Shown: piece after piece, positions 42,382 to 50,539 of the stretch
Layout: every line of letters begins with the position of its first letter
How positions within the stretch are numbered: the stretch's first letter is position 1
NCBI GenBank assembly: GCA_049610565.1
Contig: JBMYZR010000006.1
Span: 3,531 to 67,530 of the forward strand
Direction of reading: 5' to 3'
Origin: UBA8752 sp049610565
Lineage (GTDB): Bacteria; Bacteroidota; Bacteroidia; Flavobacteriales_D; Sanyastnellaceae
Length of the DNA: 64,000 nt
Made by a program: the position numbers and the translations under genes
The notes under the pieces: model-generated
The model's input: the letters and a program-made list of their open reading frames with translations, nothing else
Databases searched by the model: none
What the model was told of the DNA's origin: nothing

Positions 42382-44565
42382 TCAGGCCGCTTCCGAGTTC
42401 GGGTTGCTCATGATGTCGAGGGGAAAGGTCAACACGAACGTCGTGCCCTCCCCCAGCCGGCTTTCCACGGCAATGCGCGCGCCGTGGTCGTCGAGGATGC
42501 CCTTGACGATGCTCAGGCCGAGGCCGGTTCCCTTGCCGATTTCCTTGGTCGTGTAGAAGGGGTCGAACAGGCGCTGCTGCGTCTCCTCGTCCATGCCGGT
42601 GCCGTTGTCCCGGACCCGCACGATGAGCTCATGCGCCTTGCCGTTGGCGTCGAGGGTCTGGTCCAATTCCACGCGCACCTCCCGCTCTTCCGGCTCCTGC
42701 CAGCGGCTTTCGGTGGCCTGCACCGCGTTGACGATGATGTTCATGAACACCTGGCTCAGCTTGCCGCTCTGGCAATACAGCGACGGCACGTTGTCGGCCA
42801 GGTCCACCTCGATGCGGGCCCGGCTGCGCGCACGGTCGCCCAGGACGGTGATGCTCGCCTCGAGCAGGTCGGACAGCGCGGCCTCCACCGGCTTGTCTCC
42901 GTCCATCCGCCCGAACACCCTCAGGCCGCCGACGATGCGCGCCGTCCGGTCCGCACCCTCCAGAATGCCCGAGATGAGCTGCCGGCTTTCCTCCTTGAGG
43001 AACCCGAGGTCCAGCTTCCGGGCCTTGGCGCGCGCCGCCTCCACGAGCCCATCCGCACCCGACGTTCCCTCGGCGAGGGCCGCGAGCGCGTCGGCGTGTG
43101 CATCGATGATCTCGATCAGCTCCTCCAAGTCGCGCCGCAGCGACGTCGCGTTGCTCTGGACGTAGTTGATCGGGTTGTTGAGCTCGTGGGCAATGCCGGC
43201 GGTCATCTGACCCAGCGACGCCAGCTTCTCGGTCTGGATCAGCTGATCCTGGGCGCCCTGCAACTCCGAGAGGGTGCGCGACAAATCGGAGTTGGCCGTG
43301 GCCAGGTCCGCCGTGCGCCGGGCAACCCGGTCCTCCAATTCAGCATTCTGCTCCTTGACGATCCGTTCGTTCTCGAGGGAGGCGGCCAAGGCCTTGGCGT
43401 TGGCGGCATCACTGGATCGCTTGAGCACATTGATCCGGTCCCCGAGCGCAAAACTCAGCAGCAGCATTTGCAGCACCGTCCCCAAAGGAAGAAGCAGGTG
43501 CGTGAATGGGGTCGAGGCCAGCACCCCGAAATCCCGCAGGGCCTGCATGGTCACGGCTCCGATGAAAATCAGCCACGCCACAAAAAACCACAGCGCCGGG
43601 CTGTTCCCCCGTCGCCAACTGATGAGCGAGAGGACCAGCATCGCCGGAGCGGACAGGGCGCCGAGGTTCACGAGGTTGTACGCCACCATCGGAAAGCCTG
43701 CGATCGCCGCCACCACCGCGGCCGTGTAGACGAGCAGCAACAGGTTGATCACCCGGTTCCACCGCGGGGTGTACCGCCGCACCTCCAGGAAATCCCGGGC
43801 AAACATCAACGCCGCAAGGCCCGACGCCGCACCCGTCAAGGTGAGGCCGTTGCGGGCGAACCAGGGCACGTCGCCCCAGATCAGGCGGTCATAGCCATTG
43901 AACCCCCACTGCACGAGGCCCACGGTCAAGGTCACGAGGACGTAACTGTAATACGCCTGCTGACCAGTGCTGAACGCGAGGAAGCAATTGTAGATCAGGA
44001 TGGCCAGGACAATGCCCGTGTACAAGGCCACCCCGAGGTCCCGCTTCTCGCGCAATTCGGCCACCCGATCCTCGTGGACCAGGCTGAAGGGCAGGACGAG
44101 GGGCTTGGTGCTCCGCACGCGGAACCAGAGGTCGTGGCCCTCGTTGAGCGGAAGGGGAAACGTCGGGATGAGGTCTTCCGTCCGTCCAAAGGCCGCTCCG
44201 GCCGGCGTCCGCAGCAGGACGCGGGGTCCATCCATCACCACCGCCTCGATCGAGTCGAGGGTTGGGTTGTCGAGGATGATGCGCCCCTGTCGGGGGGCAC
44301 CCTGCCAACCGCTGACGCGAATCCACAAGGCGTCAGCCAGGGAACCCAGATTGGGGCGCTCTCCATCGAGCGTGTCCAACGCGGCGAGCCTCAGGTGGAC
44401 CTCCTCCGCACGGAGGGAGCCGTCCGGATCATGCAACACCTCCAGCCGCAGGGCATCCACATTCCGGGGCCCGTCACCGGTGCACCCGCACAGTCCGCTC
44501 CCCGCGAGGAGGACCGCCAGGGTCCAGGCCCACACCCGTCCATATGGCGGGCGGGACACGGTCAT
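42382..44565 (-). CDS. 7TMR-DISM sensor histidine kinase
   Basis: 727 residues. The N-terminal signal/lipoprotein-like segment ends near Cys26/Cys28 (GLCGC). A periplasmic 7TMR-DISM extracellular domain (about 40-165) precedes seven helices (about 178-375), a coiled coil (380-445), then a HisKA-type dimerisation domain with His460 in AGIAHELNNPINY. The catalytic ATPase domain follows, with NIIVNAVQAT, VRDNGTGMD and GKGTGLGLSIV. DISM sensors bind small ligands, often carbohydrates or unknown metabolites, in the periplasm. The start overlaps the acyltransferase-like gene by 4 bases (ATGA), suggesting that kinase and biosynthetic genes are one unit. Confidence 0.93.
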   Translation of the reverse strand: MTVSRPPYGRVWAWTLAVLLAGSGLCGCTGDGPRNVDALRLEVLHDPDGSLRAEEVHLRLAALDTLDGERPNLGSLADALWIRVSGWQGAPRQGRIILDNPTLDSIEAVVMDGPRVLLRTPAGAAFGRTEDLIPTFPLPLNEGHDLWFRVRSTKPLVLPFSLVHEDRVAELREKRDLGVALYTGIVLAILIYNCFLAFSTGQQAYYSYVLVTLTVGLVQWGFNGYDRLIWGDVPWFARNGLTLTGAASGLAALMFARDFLEVRRYTPRWNRVINLLLLVYTAAVVAAIAGFPMVAYNLVNLGALSAPAMLVLSLISWRRGNSPALWFFVAWLIFIGAVTMQALRDFGVLASTPFTHLLLPLGTVLQMLLLSFALGDRINVLKRSSDAANAKALAASLENERIVKEQNAELEDRVARRTADLATANSDLSRTLSELQGAQDQLIQTEKLASLGQMTAGIAHELNNPINYVQSNATSLRRDLEELIEIIDAHADALAALAEGTSGADGLVEAARAKARKLDLGFLKEESRQLISGILEGADRTARIVGGLRVFGRMDGDKPVEAALSDLLEASITVLGDRARSRARIEVDLADNVPSLYCQSGKLSQVFMNIIVNAVQATESRWQEPEEREVRVELDQTLDANGKAHELIVRVRDNGTGMDEETQQRLFDPFYTTKEIGKGTGLGLSIVKGILDDHGARIAVESRLGEGTTFVLTFPLDIMSNPNSEAA

Positions 44566-45308
44566 GCCATGTGGTTTTCGACGCGGTAGTGAATCCGGTG
44601 GAACCGGCCGTCGATGCCGTGCACGTGATTGGGTTCCTCTGCCGCGCGGCGCGCCATCTCCTGCACGTCCTCGGCCGCATCGGCCAAGCTTTCCGGATGG
44701 AGGAAATGTCCAATCTCACTCCGGATGGGCGGAGCTGGGTAAGCAAACTGCCCGTCCTCTCCGAGGTGCTCGAGGATGGTGAACCCCAGCTCGCGCTGGA
44801 TGGGCCGCATGTTGGTGCCCATGAAGGCAAAGCCGTGGCGGATGTCCAATTGCGGCATCAACCCGAGCCCGACACAGGCCATCGGCAGCATGCCGATTCC
44901 CGCCACTGCCGTCTCGCGCCGGCTCCAGAGCGCGCAGAACTCGCCGCACCCCTCCGCCTGCCGCTCGTCGAGGTAGCGCATGAGGTCGGGGCTCAGACCG
45001 CCCACCGCCTTCTCCAGCGGAAGCGTGCCCGGGGCCGTGCGGCGCTGCAGGCGCATGCCGCTGAGCAGCACCTCATCGTCCTGGCAGGTCAGCAGGAACA
45101 GGGTCGTGTCCGGATCATCCAACCAATCCTGGCCGAAGGACGTCAGGTTGCGGATCCCGGCCGCACGCAGGACAGACTTGTGGCCTTCCGCGAACCGGGC
45201 GGACAGCCCGGGGTCGTCCGAGGCGCGGAAGATGTGCAACGTGACCTCCCGCAGCGTGCGGGCAATGTCGACGGACTCACGCGGTATGTGCGACGGAGAG
45301 CTGCTCAT
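44562..45308 (-). CDS. Acyltransferase-like (GNAT/FeeM-type) protein, tentative
   Basis: 248 residues from MSSSPSHIPRESVD. The central part (DTTLFLLTCQDDEVLLSGMRLQ, then EGCGEFCALWSRRETAVAGIGM, then FAFMGTNMRPIQRELGFTI) has the beta-strand/Arg/Gly layout of GNAT-fold N-acyltransferases, loosely like FeeM-type N-acyl amino acid synthases. I cannot identify the acetyl-CoA loop with certainty, so this is a suggestion. The start lies 32 bases inside the upstream ThiF-like gene, and the stop overlaps the histidine kinase start. The E1-like enzyme, this protein and the kinase are thus transcriptionally linked. Confidence 0.7.
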   Translation of the reverse strand: MSSSPSHIPRESVDIARTLREVTLHIFRASDDPGLSARFAEGHKSVLRAAGIRNLTSFGQDWLDDPDTTLFLLTCQDDEVLLSGMRLQRRTAPGTLPLEKAVGGLSPDLMRYLDERQAEGCGEFCALWSRRETAVAGIGMLPMACVGLGLMPQLDIRHGFAFMGTNMRPIQRELGFTILEHLGEDGQFAYPAPPIRSEIGHFLHPESLADAAEDVQEMARRAAEEPNHVHGIDGRFHRIHYRVENHMA

Positions 45309-46353
45309 GCAAATCGAATCGTAGGCGTTGGTCGGCGAGGGCCTCCCCGAGGAGGATGCGCCGGATGATGGCGGCAGCGGCGCCGGCCCCGAGGGCCACG
45401 TCGCTGTGCAATTGGGGCCAACCGGCCAGGGTCTTCCCGACCTCGGCCAGGCTGTCCATGGCGCGCGGGCTGATGGCGGACAGGTCCACGAAGGCATCCA
45501 GCCATTCGGGTGTCCACGTGCCACTCTCCGCGAGCTCGGTCAGCTGCTCGGCCGTCACCCGGCCGTGCAGGAAATCCACGGTCTCCTCGACGTCGTAGCG
45601 TTCGACGTCGAGCAGGCCGCGGTCGTTGGTTTCCATGATCAACGGAATGCGGCGGTCGCGCGCACCGAGACGGAGCAACGCCTTGGCCTCGGGGCCGTCG
45701 CACGCGTCCACCACGAGGTCCACCCCGTCGAGGAAATCCGCGATGTCCTCCCGGCGGAAGCCCTCGGGCCACACTTCGACCTCGAGGTAGGGATCGATCT
45801 CGGCGATGGCCCGCGCCGTGGACGCCCACTTGGGCGCGCCCAGCTCGAAGAGCGAGCACGACATCCGGTTCAGGTTGGACAGTTCAATGCTGTCCGCATC
45901 CGCGATGTGGAGCTTGCCGACGATGCGTTCCATGGCGAGGGCCAGGGCAATGGTCCGGCCCACGGACAGCCCCACGACCCCCACGGTCTTGCCTTCGAGC
46001 ATCGCCTGCTCCTCCGGCCGGATCTTCAGCTGGTTGCGGTTGGTGCGCACGGCCTTGAACTCGGCTTCCTCGAGAAGGAGGATGCCCCGTCGGCGCCAGG
46101 GATACCAGGCGACGGTGCCGTACCGGCCCGTCTCCGTGGCGGCCTTGCGGGCGGTGAACGCCGCCTCGGCCTGCTCATCCGGGATGTCCCGCCCCAGCCA
46201 ATCCGGCTGAATGGACAGCCAATCCCGCCATTGTCCCGCCAACCGGCCCGCGTCGAGCGGAGCCGAGCCGGCGCGCGAAAACGCCCGCCAATCGGCCAAT
46301 CCCTGAGGATCGGAGAGGGTGAAGAGTCTCGGACGGTCGGACGCGGAGGCCAT
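45277..46353 (-). CDS. ThiF/E1-like adenylyltransferase-fold protein
   Basis: 358 residues. An N-terminal 115-residue region precedes a Rossmann-type ThiF domain: KTVGVVGLSVGRTIAL (nucleotide loop), LHIADADSIELSNLNR (the D-x3-LSNLNRM signature of the E1/MoeB/ThiF family), KWASTARAIAEIDPYLEVE and VVDACDGPEAK. It resembles the ThiF half of Rv1355c-type proteins but ends without the nitroreductase half. No zinc-binding Cys pairs are visible. E1-like enzymes adenylate a C-terminal carboxylate of a small protein or metabolite. Its neighbours (acyltransferase-like protein, sensor kinase) hint at making a small signalling or modified metabolite; this is inference. Confidence 0.85.
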   Translation of the reverse strand: MASASDRPRLFTLSDPQGLADWRAFSRAGSAPLDAGRLAGQWRDWLSIQPDWLGRDIPDEQAEAAFTARKAATETGRYGTVAWYPWRRRGILLLEEAEFKAVRTNRNQLKIRPEEQAMLEGKTVGVVGLSVGRTIALALAMERIVGKLHIADADSIELSNLNRMSCSLFELGAPKWASTARAIAEIDPYLEVEVWPEGFRREDIADFLDGVDLVVDACDGPEAKALLRLGARDRRIPLIMETNDRGLLDVERYDVEETVDFLHGRVTAEQLTELAESGTWTPEWLDAFVDLSAISPRAMDSLAEVGKTLAGWPQLHSDVALGAGAAAAIIRRILLGEALADQRLRFDLHEQLSVAHTA

Positions 46354-46473
46354 TCCCGTGAAGATCCACCACGGACCCGCCGCCGTGCGCCGCCGGCCAA
46401 GGGCTTATCCACGTTGCCCGGTGGACGCCGGAAAAATCACCGGAATGCACCGTAACCCTCGGTACACTTCTCC

Positions 46474-46480
46474 GTAAGGG
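46474..46480 (+). promoter_or_regulatory. Purine-rich ribosome-binding site before the 140-residue protein
   Basis: TAAGGGGG lies 5 bases before the ATG at 46486. A Shine-Dalgarno-like sequence is unusual in this window, where most starts have none. Confidence 0.45.
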
Positions 46481-46485
46481 GGACC

Positions 46486-46908
46486 ATGGTGTTGACTTCT
46501 CCCACGTTCCGCATCGAGATCGTGCCCAATGCATTGGCGGCACGCCCCGACCTCTTCGAAGGGCTCGATTCCGTCCTGCCCGCACTCGACGTGCAGCTCG
46601 AGGAATCGTGGTCCGGATTGGAGGGCGCCCCCACCGAGGTTCTCGTGACCGCCAATGTCGAACAGGCGATCCACGACTCGCGGGCCATCTTCCTCGTCTG
46701 CCCCAAGCCCGACCCGACGCTCCTCTCCGGCCTCATCGACACGGGCCGCGCCCTGCGCTGGATTCCCGAGGGCACCGCCCACGGCACGTGGGTGGACGGC
46801 TTTGCCCGCTTCCTCCTCGCCAAGCGCATTTCCGAACGGGCCCAGGCCCAGACACGCCGGGCCAACCGCTCCGCGCACCTGTCCAGCCCACGCCGCCGGG
46901 CCAGCTGA
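46486..46908 (+). CDS. Hypothetical protein
   Basis: 140 residues, no signal peptide or membrane segment. The N-terminal 110 residues look like an alternating alpha/beta domain (FRIEIVPNAL, EVLVTANVEQAI, AIFLVCPKPD, WIPEGTAHGTW). The tail is strongly basic and low in complexity (ERAQAQTRRANRSAHLSSPRRR). No family is recognised. It is divergent from the ThiF operon and convergent with the DUF4924 gene 9 bases away. A purine-rich site precedes the ATG. The reading frame is supported by position-specific composition and by the clean fit between neighbours. Confidence 0.65.
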   Translation: MVLTSPTFRIEIVPNALAARPDLFEGLDSVLPALDVQLEESWSGLEGAPTEVLVTANVEQAIHDSRAIFLVCPKPDPTLLSGLIDTGRALRWIPEGTAHGTWVDGFARFLLAKRISERAQAQTRRANRSAHLSSPRRRAS

Positions 46909-46917
46909 CGCCAGCCC

Positions 46918-47451
46918 TCAGAGCTCGCCGGCGCGCATCCGGATGTACTTGGCGGCCAACAGGTTGGCCCAATCCCGAATCAGGTCCAGCGACTCCTGCG
47001 TCTCCGGCGTGACCGCCTTGCCCGACATCCGGAGCACGAGCCATCCGTAGAGGGCAATCAACATCGATTCCACTTCCGATTTCCCGGCCTCACCGCGCGC
47101 CTCCATGGCCGACAGGTGGGGCTGCGCTGCGTCCACGGCGGCCTTGTATTCGCCATCCTGCAACACGTCGAGCAGGGTGCGGTGCAAATAGGTCAACTCG
47201 ATCATCAGCTCGTCGAGCGCCATCCGGTGCCCGCCGCTCAATTTGTTTTCCCGCTTCAGGTCGCGCATCAAGTCCGCGAACCAGGTCAGCTCCGCATCGA
47301 GCCGGTCCCCCTCGTAGGCGGACGACAGGTGCAGCCGCAGCGCACCCAGGTCGAAGTCCACCGCCCGGACGAGGTCCTCCATCTGCCATTCGTAGAGCAG
47401 GTATTCCACCACGTGCTGGTGGCGTTTTTCCGATGCCGTCGTCTCCGTCAT
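46918..47451 (-). CDS. DUF4924 family protein
   Basis: 177 residues, mainly helical, matching the DUF4924 family of Bacteroidota: VVEYLLYEWQMEDLVRA near the N-terminus, DLMRDLKREN and LVLRMSGKAVTPET later, and AKYIRMRAGEL at the end. Function unknown. The start overlaps the stop of the upstream 86-residue gene (ATGA). The gene is convergent with the 140-residue hypothetical. Confidence 0.88.
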   Translation of the reverse strand: MTETTASEKRHQHVVEYLLYEWQMEDLVRAVDFDLGALRLHLSSAYEGDRLDAELTWFADLMRDLKRENKLSGGHRMALDELMIELTYLHRTLLDVLQDGEYKAAVDAAQPHLSAMEARGEAGKSEVESMLIALYGWLVLRMSGKAVTPETQESLDLIRDWANLLAAKYIRMRAGEL

Positions 47452-47708
47452 GCCGGGTCGTTCTGGGGTGAATCGTTGGATTCCAAGGCGGTGGCCCGGG
47501 CCTCCTTCATCTGCAGGAAGACCTGCTGCACCTCGGGGATGAGGCGCTCGCCGAACGCCTTGACGGCCTCCAGGCCGCCGCTGCCCTCCACGGGCAACCG
47601 GTAGGTCTGTTCGAGCGGACCCCAGACGAACTGGAGGTGGTACTTCTCGTTCCATTCCTGGACGATGATCCGCATGGCGCGGTGGGGGATTTGGGCAACG
47701 GTCCGCAT
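47448..47708 (-). CDS. Small conserved hypothetical protein
   Basis: 86 residues; an alternative start at 47675 would give MRIIVQEWNEKYHLQF and 75 residues. A short beta-hairpin (YHLQFVWGPLEQTYRLP) and a long helix (GLEAVKAFGERLIPEVQQVF) are apparent. I do not recognise a family. It overlaps the DUF4924 gene by 4 bases and is divergent from the DUF1853 gene, with only 32 bases between the starts. No start-deciding signal is seen. Confidence 0.7.
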   Translation of the reverse strand: MRTVAQIPHRAMRIIVQEWNEKYHLQFVWGPLEQTYRLPVEGSGGLEAVKAFGERLIPEVQQVFLQMKEARATALESNDSPQNDPA

Positions 47709-47740
47709 GGGATTCGGCCGCGAAGGTAGAATTTCGCAGC

Positions 47741-48715
47741 GTGCAAGACCCCTGGCTCGAACGATGGCGTGGCCCCTTGGCCGACCGACCGGATGCCCTC
47801 GCCGCCCTGATGCGGCTGCGGTGGGCCGTCGGATCGGCGCCGCTCATGGCCCGCCACCCCGACCTGGGGTTCCAGGTCCTCGACGACGCCTGGTTTGCCG
47901 ACGCCCTCGACGCGGACCTGCCCCTCTTCGACGATTGGGCCGCCCGCCTCGTCATGGGCGAGGACCCGTTGCCGCCCGGCGTCCTCGACGCCCAGGGCCA
48001 GCTGCTCGGCAAGCATTTCGAAGCCCTCATCGCCGCGTGGCTCGACGCATCGCCCCACTTCCGGCTGCGCGCCCACGGCGTCCAGCTTCAGCACGACAAG
48101 CAAACGGCGGGCGAGCTCGATTTCCTGGTCGACGACCTCCGGCGGGGCCGCACCCTGCACATCGAGGTCGCGAGCAAATTCTACCTCGCCGCCGAGGACG
48201 GGTCCGCGTGGGAGAACTGGATCGGCCCCTCCGGCCGCCACGACACGCTGCGCACCAAGATGGACAAGCTGGTCGACCAACTCGCCGCCAGCCGGCTCGC
48301 CCCGGCCCGCGACTTCATGGCCGAGCACCGCATCCCGACGCCCGAACCGGTGCTGCTCATGAAGGGCTGGTTCTTCCACCACCACAGCCGATTGCACCGC
48401 CACAAAGGCCCGCGGTGGTCCCATCCGGGCTACAACGCCGGCTGGTGGTGCCGGCCCGACGAGGCCTTCGAGGTCATGGGCAGCGACCACGTCCGCATCC
48501 TGCCGCTCCCCAAGGGACGCTGGCTCGGCCGCTTCCACCCCGTCGCCGGGGATCCACCGCTGCATTGGAGCCGGGTCGAGGCCGTGCTGGCCGATCACTT
48601 CAGCCGCACCCGCCGGGCGCTGATGTGCGCAGTCGTCATCGAGGGCGACGGCGGCTGGGAGGAGCTCTCCCGCGGGTTCGTCGTCCACCCGGATTGGCCG
48701 GACCTCAGGCGCTGA
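47741..48715 (+). CDS. DUF1853 family protein, PD-(D/E)XK nuclease-like fold
   Basis: 324 residues from a GTG start. The core GKHFEALIAAWL, then GELDFLVDD, then LHIEVASKFYL reproduces the E, E/D and E-x-K arrangement of PD-(D/E)XK nuclease folds and matches the DUF1853 family throughout. Members occur in Gammaproteobacteria and Bacteroidota; their biological role is unproven. Start spacing leaves only a 32-base divergent region, with a -7-like element (TAGAATTTCG at 47727-47736) 4 bases before the GTG. It is convergent with the symporter gene. Confidence 0.88.
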   Translation: MQDPWLERWRGPLADRPDALAALMRLRWAVGSAPLMARHPDLGFQVLDDAWFADALDADLPLFDDWAARLVMGEDPLPPGVLDAQGQLLGKHFEALIAAWLDASPHFRLRAHGVQLQHDKQTAGELDFLVDDLRRGRTLHIEVASKFYLAAEDGSAWENWIGPSGRHDTLRTKMDKLVDQLAASRLAPARDFMAEHRIPTPEPVLLMKGWFFHHHSRLHRHKGPRWSHPGYNAGWWCRPDEAFEVMGSDHVRILPLPKGRWLGRFHPVAGDPPLHWSRVEAVLADHFSRTRRALMCAVVIEGDGGWEELSRGFVVHPDWPDLRR

Positions 48716-48756
48716 CCCCGGCTAGACCAGCGGTCAACCCACAGGCAGCCTCGCGT

Positions 48757-50409
48757 TTACCCCCAGAAGAAGGCGTAGAGGAACGCCAAAATCGTGAGCA
48801 CCGCAAACGCCCCCACCGTGTACAGCGGCTCGGTGGCAAACGTGGCCTTCGAAATCGTGATGCCCTTCGGGTCGTCGGCCCCCTTCCCTTCCGACCGGCT
48901 CACCACCGCGATGACCAGCATCGTCAGCAGCGACGTCAGGCCCATCTGGTCGAGGAAGGGCAGCTCCACAAACAGCGCGCTGTCCGACCAGCCCTTGGGC
49001 GCCACCTTGAAGTACATGGCGATCGGAATGGACGCCAGCGCCCCGACGATGGCACCGCGGTTGGTCGTCTTCTTCCAGAACAGGCCGAGGATGAACACCG
49101 CAAGGATGCCCGGGCTCACCACGCCGGTGTACTCCTGGATGAACTGGAACGCCTGGTCGATGCCGCCGAGCAGGGGCGCCATCACGCAGGCGATGGCCAG
49201 GGCGACCGCCGCCGAGATTCGGCCCATCCGCACCGTGGCGCGGTCGTCGGCGTCCGGCTGGATGTGCGCCTTGAAAATGTCCATCGTGAAGATGGTCGAC
49301 GTGCTGTTGAGCATGGACGCGAGCGACGACACAATGGCGGCCGCAAGCGCCGCGAAGGCCAGGCCCTTGAGGCCGGTCGGCAGGAATTGGAGCAGCCACG
49401 GGTAGGCGTAATCGGGGTTGGCGCCGGTGGGCGGCTTGTTGGCCGCGGCCTCGCCCAGGCTGGCCATCACCCCCGCGTCCTGCGTCATCACGTAGGCGGC
49501 GATGCCGGGGATCACGACGATGAGCGGCAGGATGAGCTTGAGGCCGGCGGCAAACAGGATGCCGCGCTGGCTTTCCTTGAGCGACTTGGCCGCCAGCGTC
49601 CGCTGGATGATGTACTGGTTGAAGCCCCAGTAGTACACATTGGCCACCCACATGCCGCCGACGAGGACGCCGATGCCGGGCAGGTTCATGTACTCCGGAT
49701 GCCCCTTGTCGAGGATCATGGCAAACTTGTCTGGGGCCGCCTCGTAAATCGTGCGGAAGCCGGCCCACATGCCGCTTCCCCCGGACACGGCGTCGAGCGC
49801 GAGGTAGGTCGTGACGAGGCCACCGAGGACCAGGAAGACCACCTGAATGACGTCGGTCCAGGACACGGCCGACAGACCGCCGTACAGCGAATAGGCCGCC
49901 GCAAAGGCCGCCAGGCCGAGCACCCCGTAGACCATCGGAATGCCCATGATGGTCTCCAGCGCGAGCGATCCGAGGTACAGCACGGAGGCGAGGTTGACGA
50001 AGATGTAGAGCGAGATCCAGAAGACGGCCAGAATCGTCTTGAGCTCAGTGGAGTACCGCTTCTCGACGAACTCGGGAATCGTATAGAGTCCCTTCTCGAT
50101 GAAGATGGGCAGGAAGTATTTGCCGACGAGGATCAGGGTCAACGCCGCCATCCACTCATACGAGGCGATGGCCAGGCCGATCTTGAATCCGGAGCCGGAC
50201 ATGCCGATGAACTGTTCGGCGGAAATGTTGGCCGCGATGAGGGAGGCGCCCACCGCCCACCAGGGGAGCGACTTGCTGGCGAGGAAGTAATCCTCGGCGT
50301 TTTTCTGGTGGCCCTTCTTGTCGCGGGACACCCAGAGGCCGACCCCGAGAATGAGGACGGCATAGCCGATGAAGATGGCGTAGTCGAGCGCCGAAAAGGT
50401 GCTGGTCAT
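48757..50409 (-). CDS. Sodium/solute symporter, SSS (SLC5) family, sugar-type
   Basis: 550 residues with about 14 membrane helices. The SSS signatures are clear: DYAIFIGYAVLILGVGLWV, ISAEQFIGMSGSGF, GGLSAVSWTDVIQV and YYWGFNQYIIQRTLAAKS. These are closest to the vSGLT/galactose-myo-inositol branch of the family. It should import a sugar with Na+ across the inner membrane. The start MTSTFSALDYA at 50409 is the ATG just before helix 1. It is transcribed divergently from an exported beta-galactosidase, which makes galactose or a related hexose the likely cargo (inference). Confidence 0.92.
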   Translation of the reverse strand: MTSTFSALDYAIFIGYAVLILGVGLWVSRDKKGHQKNAEDYFLASKSLPWWAVGASLIAANISAEQFIGMSGSGFKIGLAIASYEWMAALTLILVGKYFLPIFIEKGLYTIPEFVEKRYSTELKTILAVFWISLYIFVNLASVLYLGSLALETIMGIPMVYGVLGLAAFAAAYSLYGGLSAVSWTDVIQVVFLVLGGLVTTYLALDAVSGGSGMWAGFRTIYEAAPDKFAMILDKGHPEYMNLPGIGVLVGGMWVANVYYWGFNQYIIQRTLAAKSLKESQRGILFAAGLKLILPLIVVIPGIAAYVMTQDAGVMASLGEAAANKPPTGANPDYAYPWLLQFLPTGLKGLAFAALAAAIVSSLASMLNSTSTIFTMDIFKAHIQPDADDRATVRMGRISAAVALAIACVMAPLLGGIDQAFQFIQEYTGVVSPGILAVFILGLFWKKTTNRGAIVGALASIPIAMYFKVAPKGWSDSALFVELPFLDQMGLTSLLTMLVIAVVSRSEGKGADDPKGITISKATFATEPLYTVGAFAVLTILAFLYAFFWG

Positions 50410-50506
50410 GAAGGCGTAAGGTGTTGATGACCCCGCAGCATTGACCGGGTCGGCAGTGGAATGTACGCCGTACACGGTTTCCCCGCCCAAGAGCCCCGCG
50501 GGGACT

Positions 50507-50514
50507 TAAATTCG
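50507..50514 (+). promoter_or_regulatory. Putative -7 box (TAAATTCG) for the beta-galactosidase gene
   Basis: TA-N2-TTCG located 25 bases before the ATG at 50540, within the 130-base divergent region shared with the symporter. It is identical to the box before the M42 peptidase gene. Confidence 0.45.
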
Positions 50515-50539
50515 GGGCACGGACCTACCGCCCCGCCGC

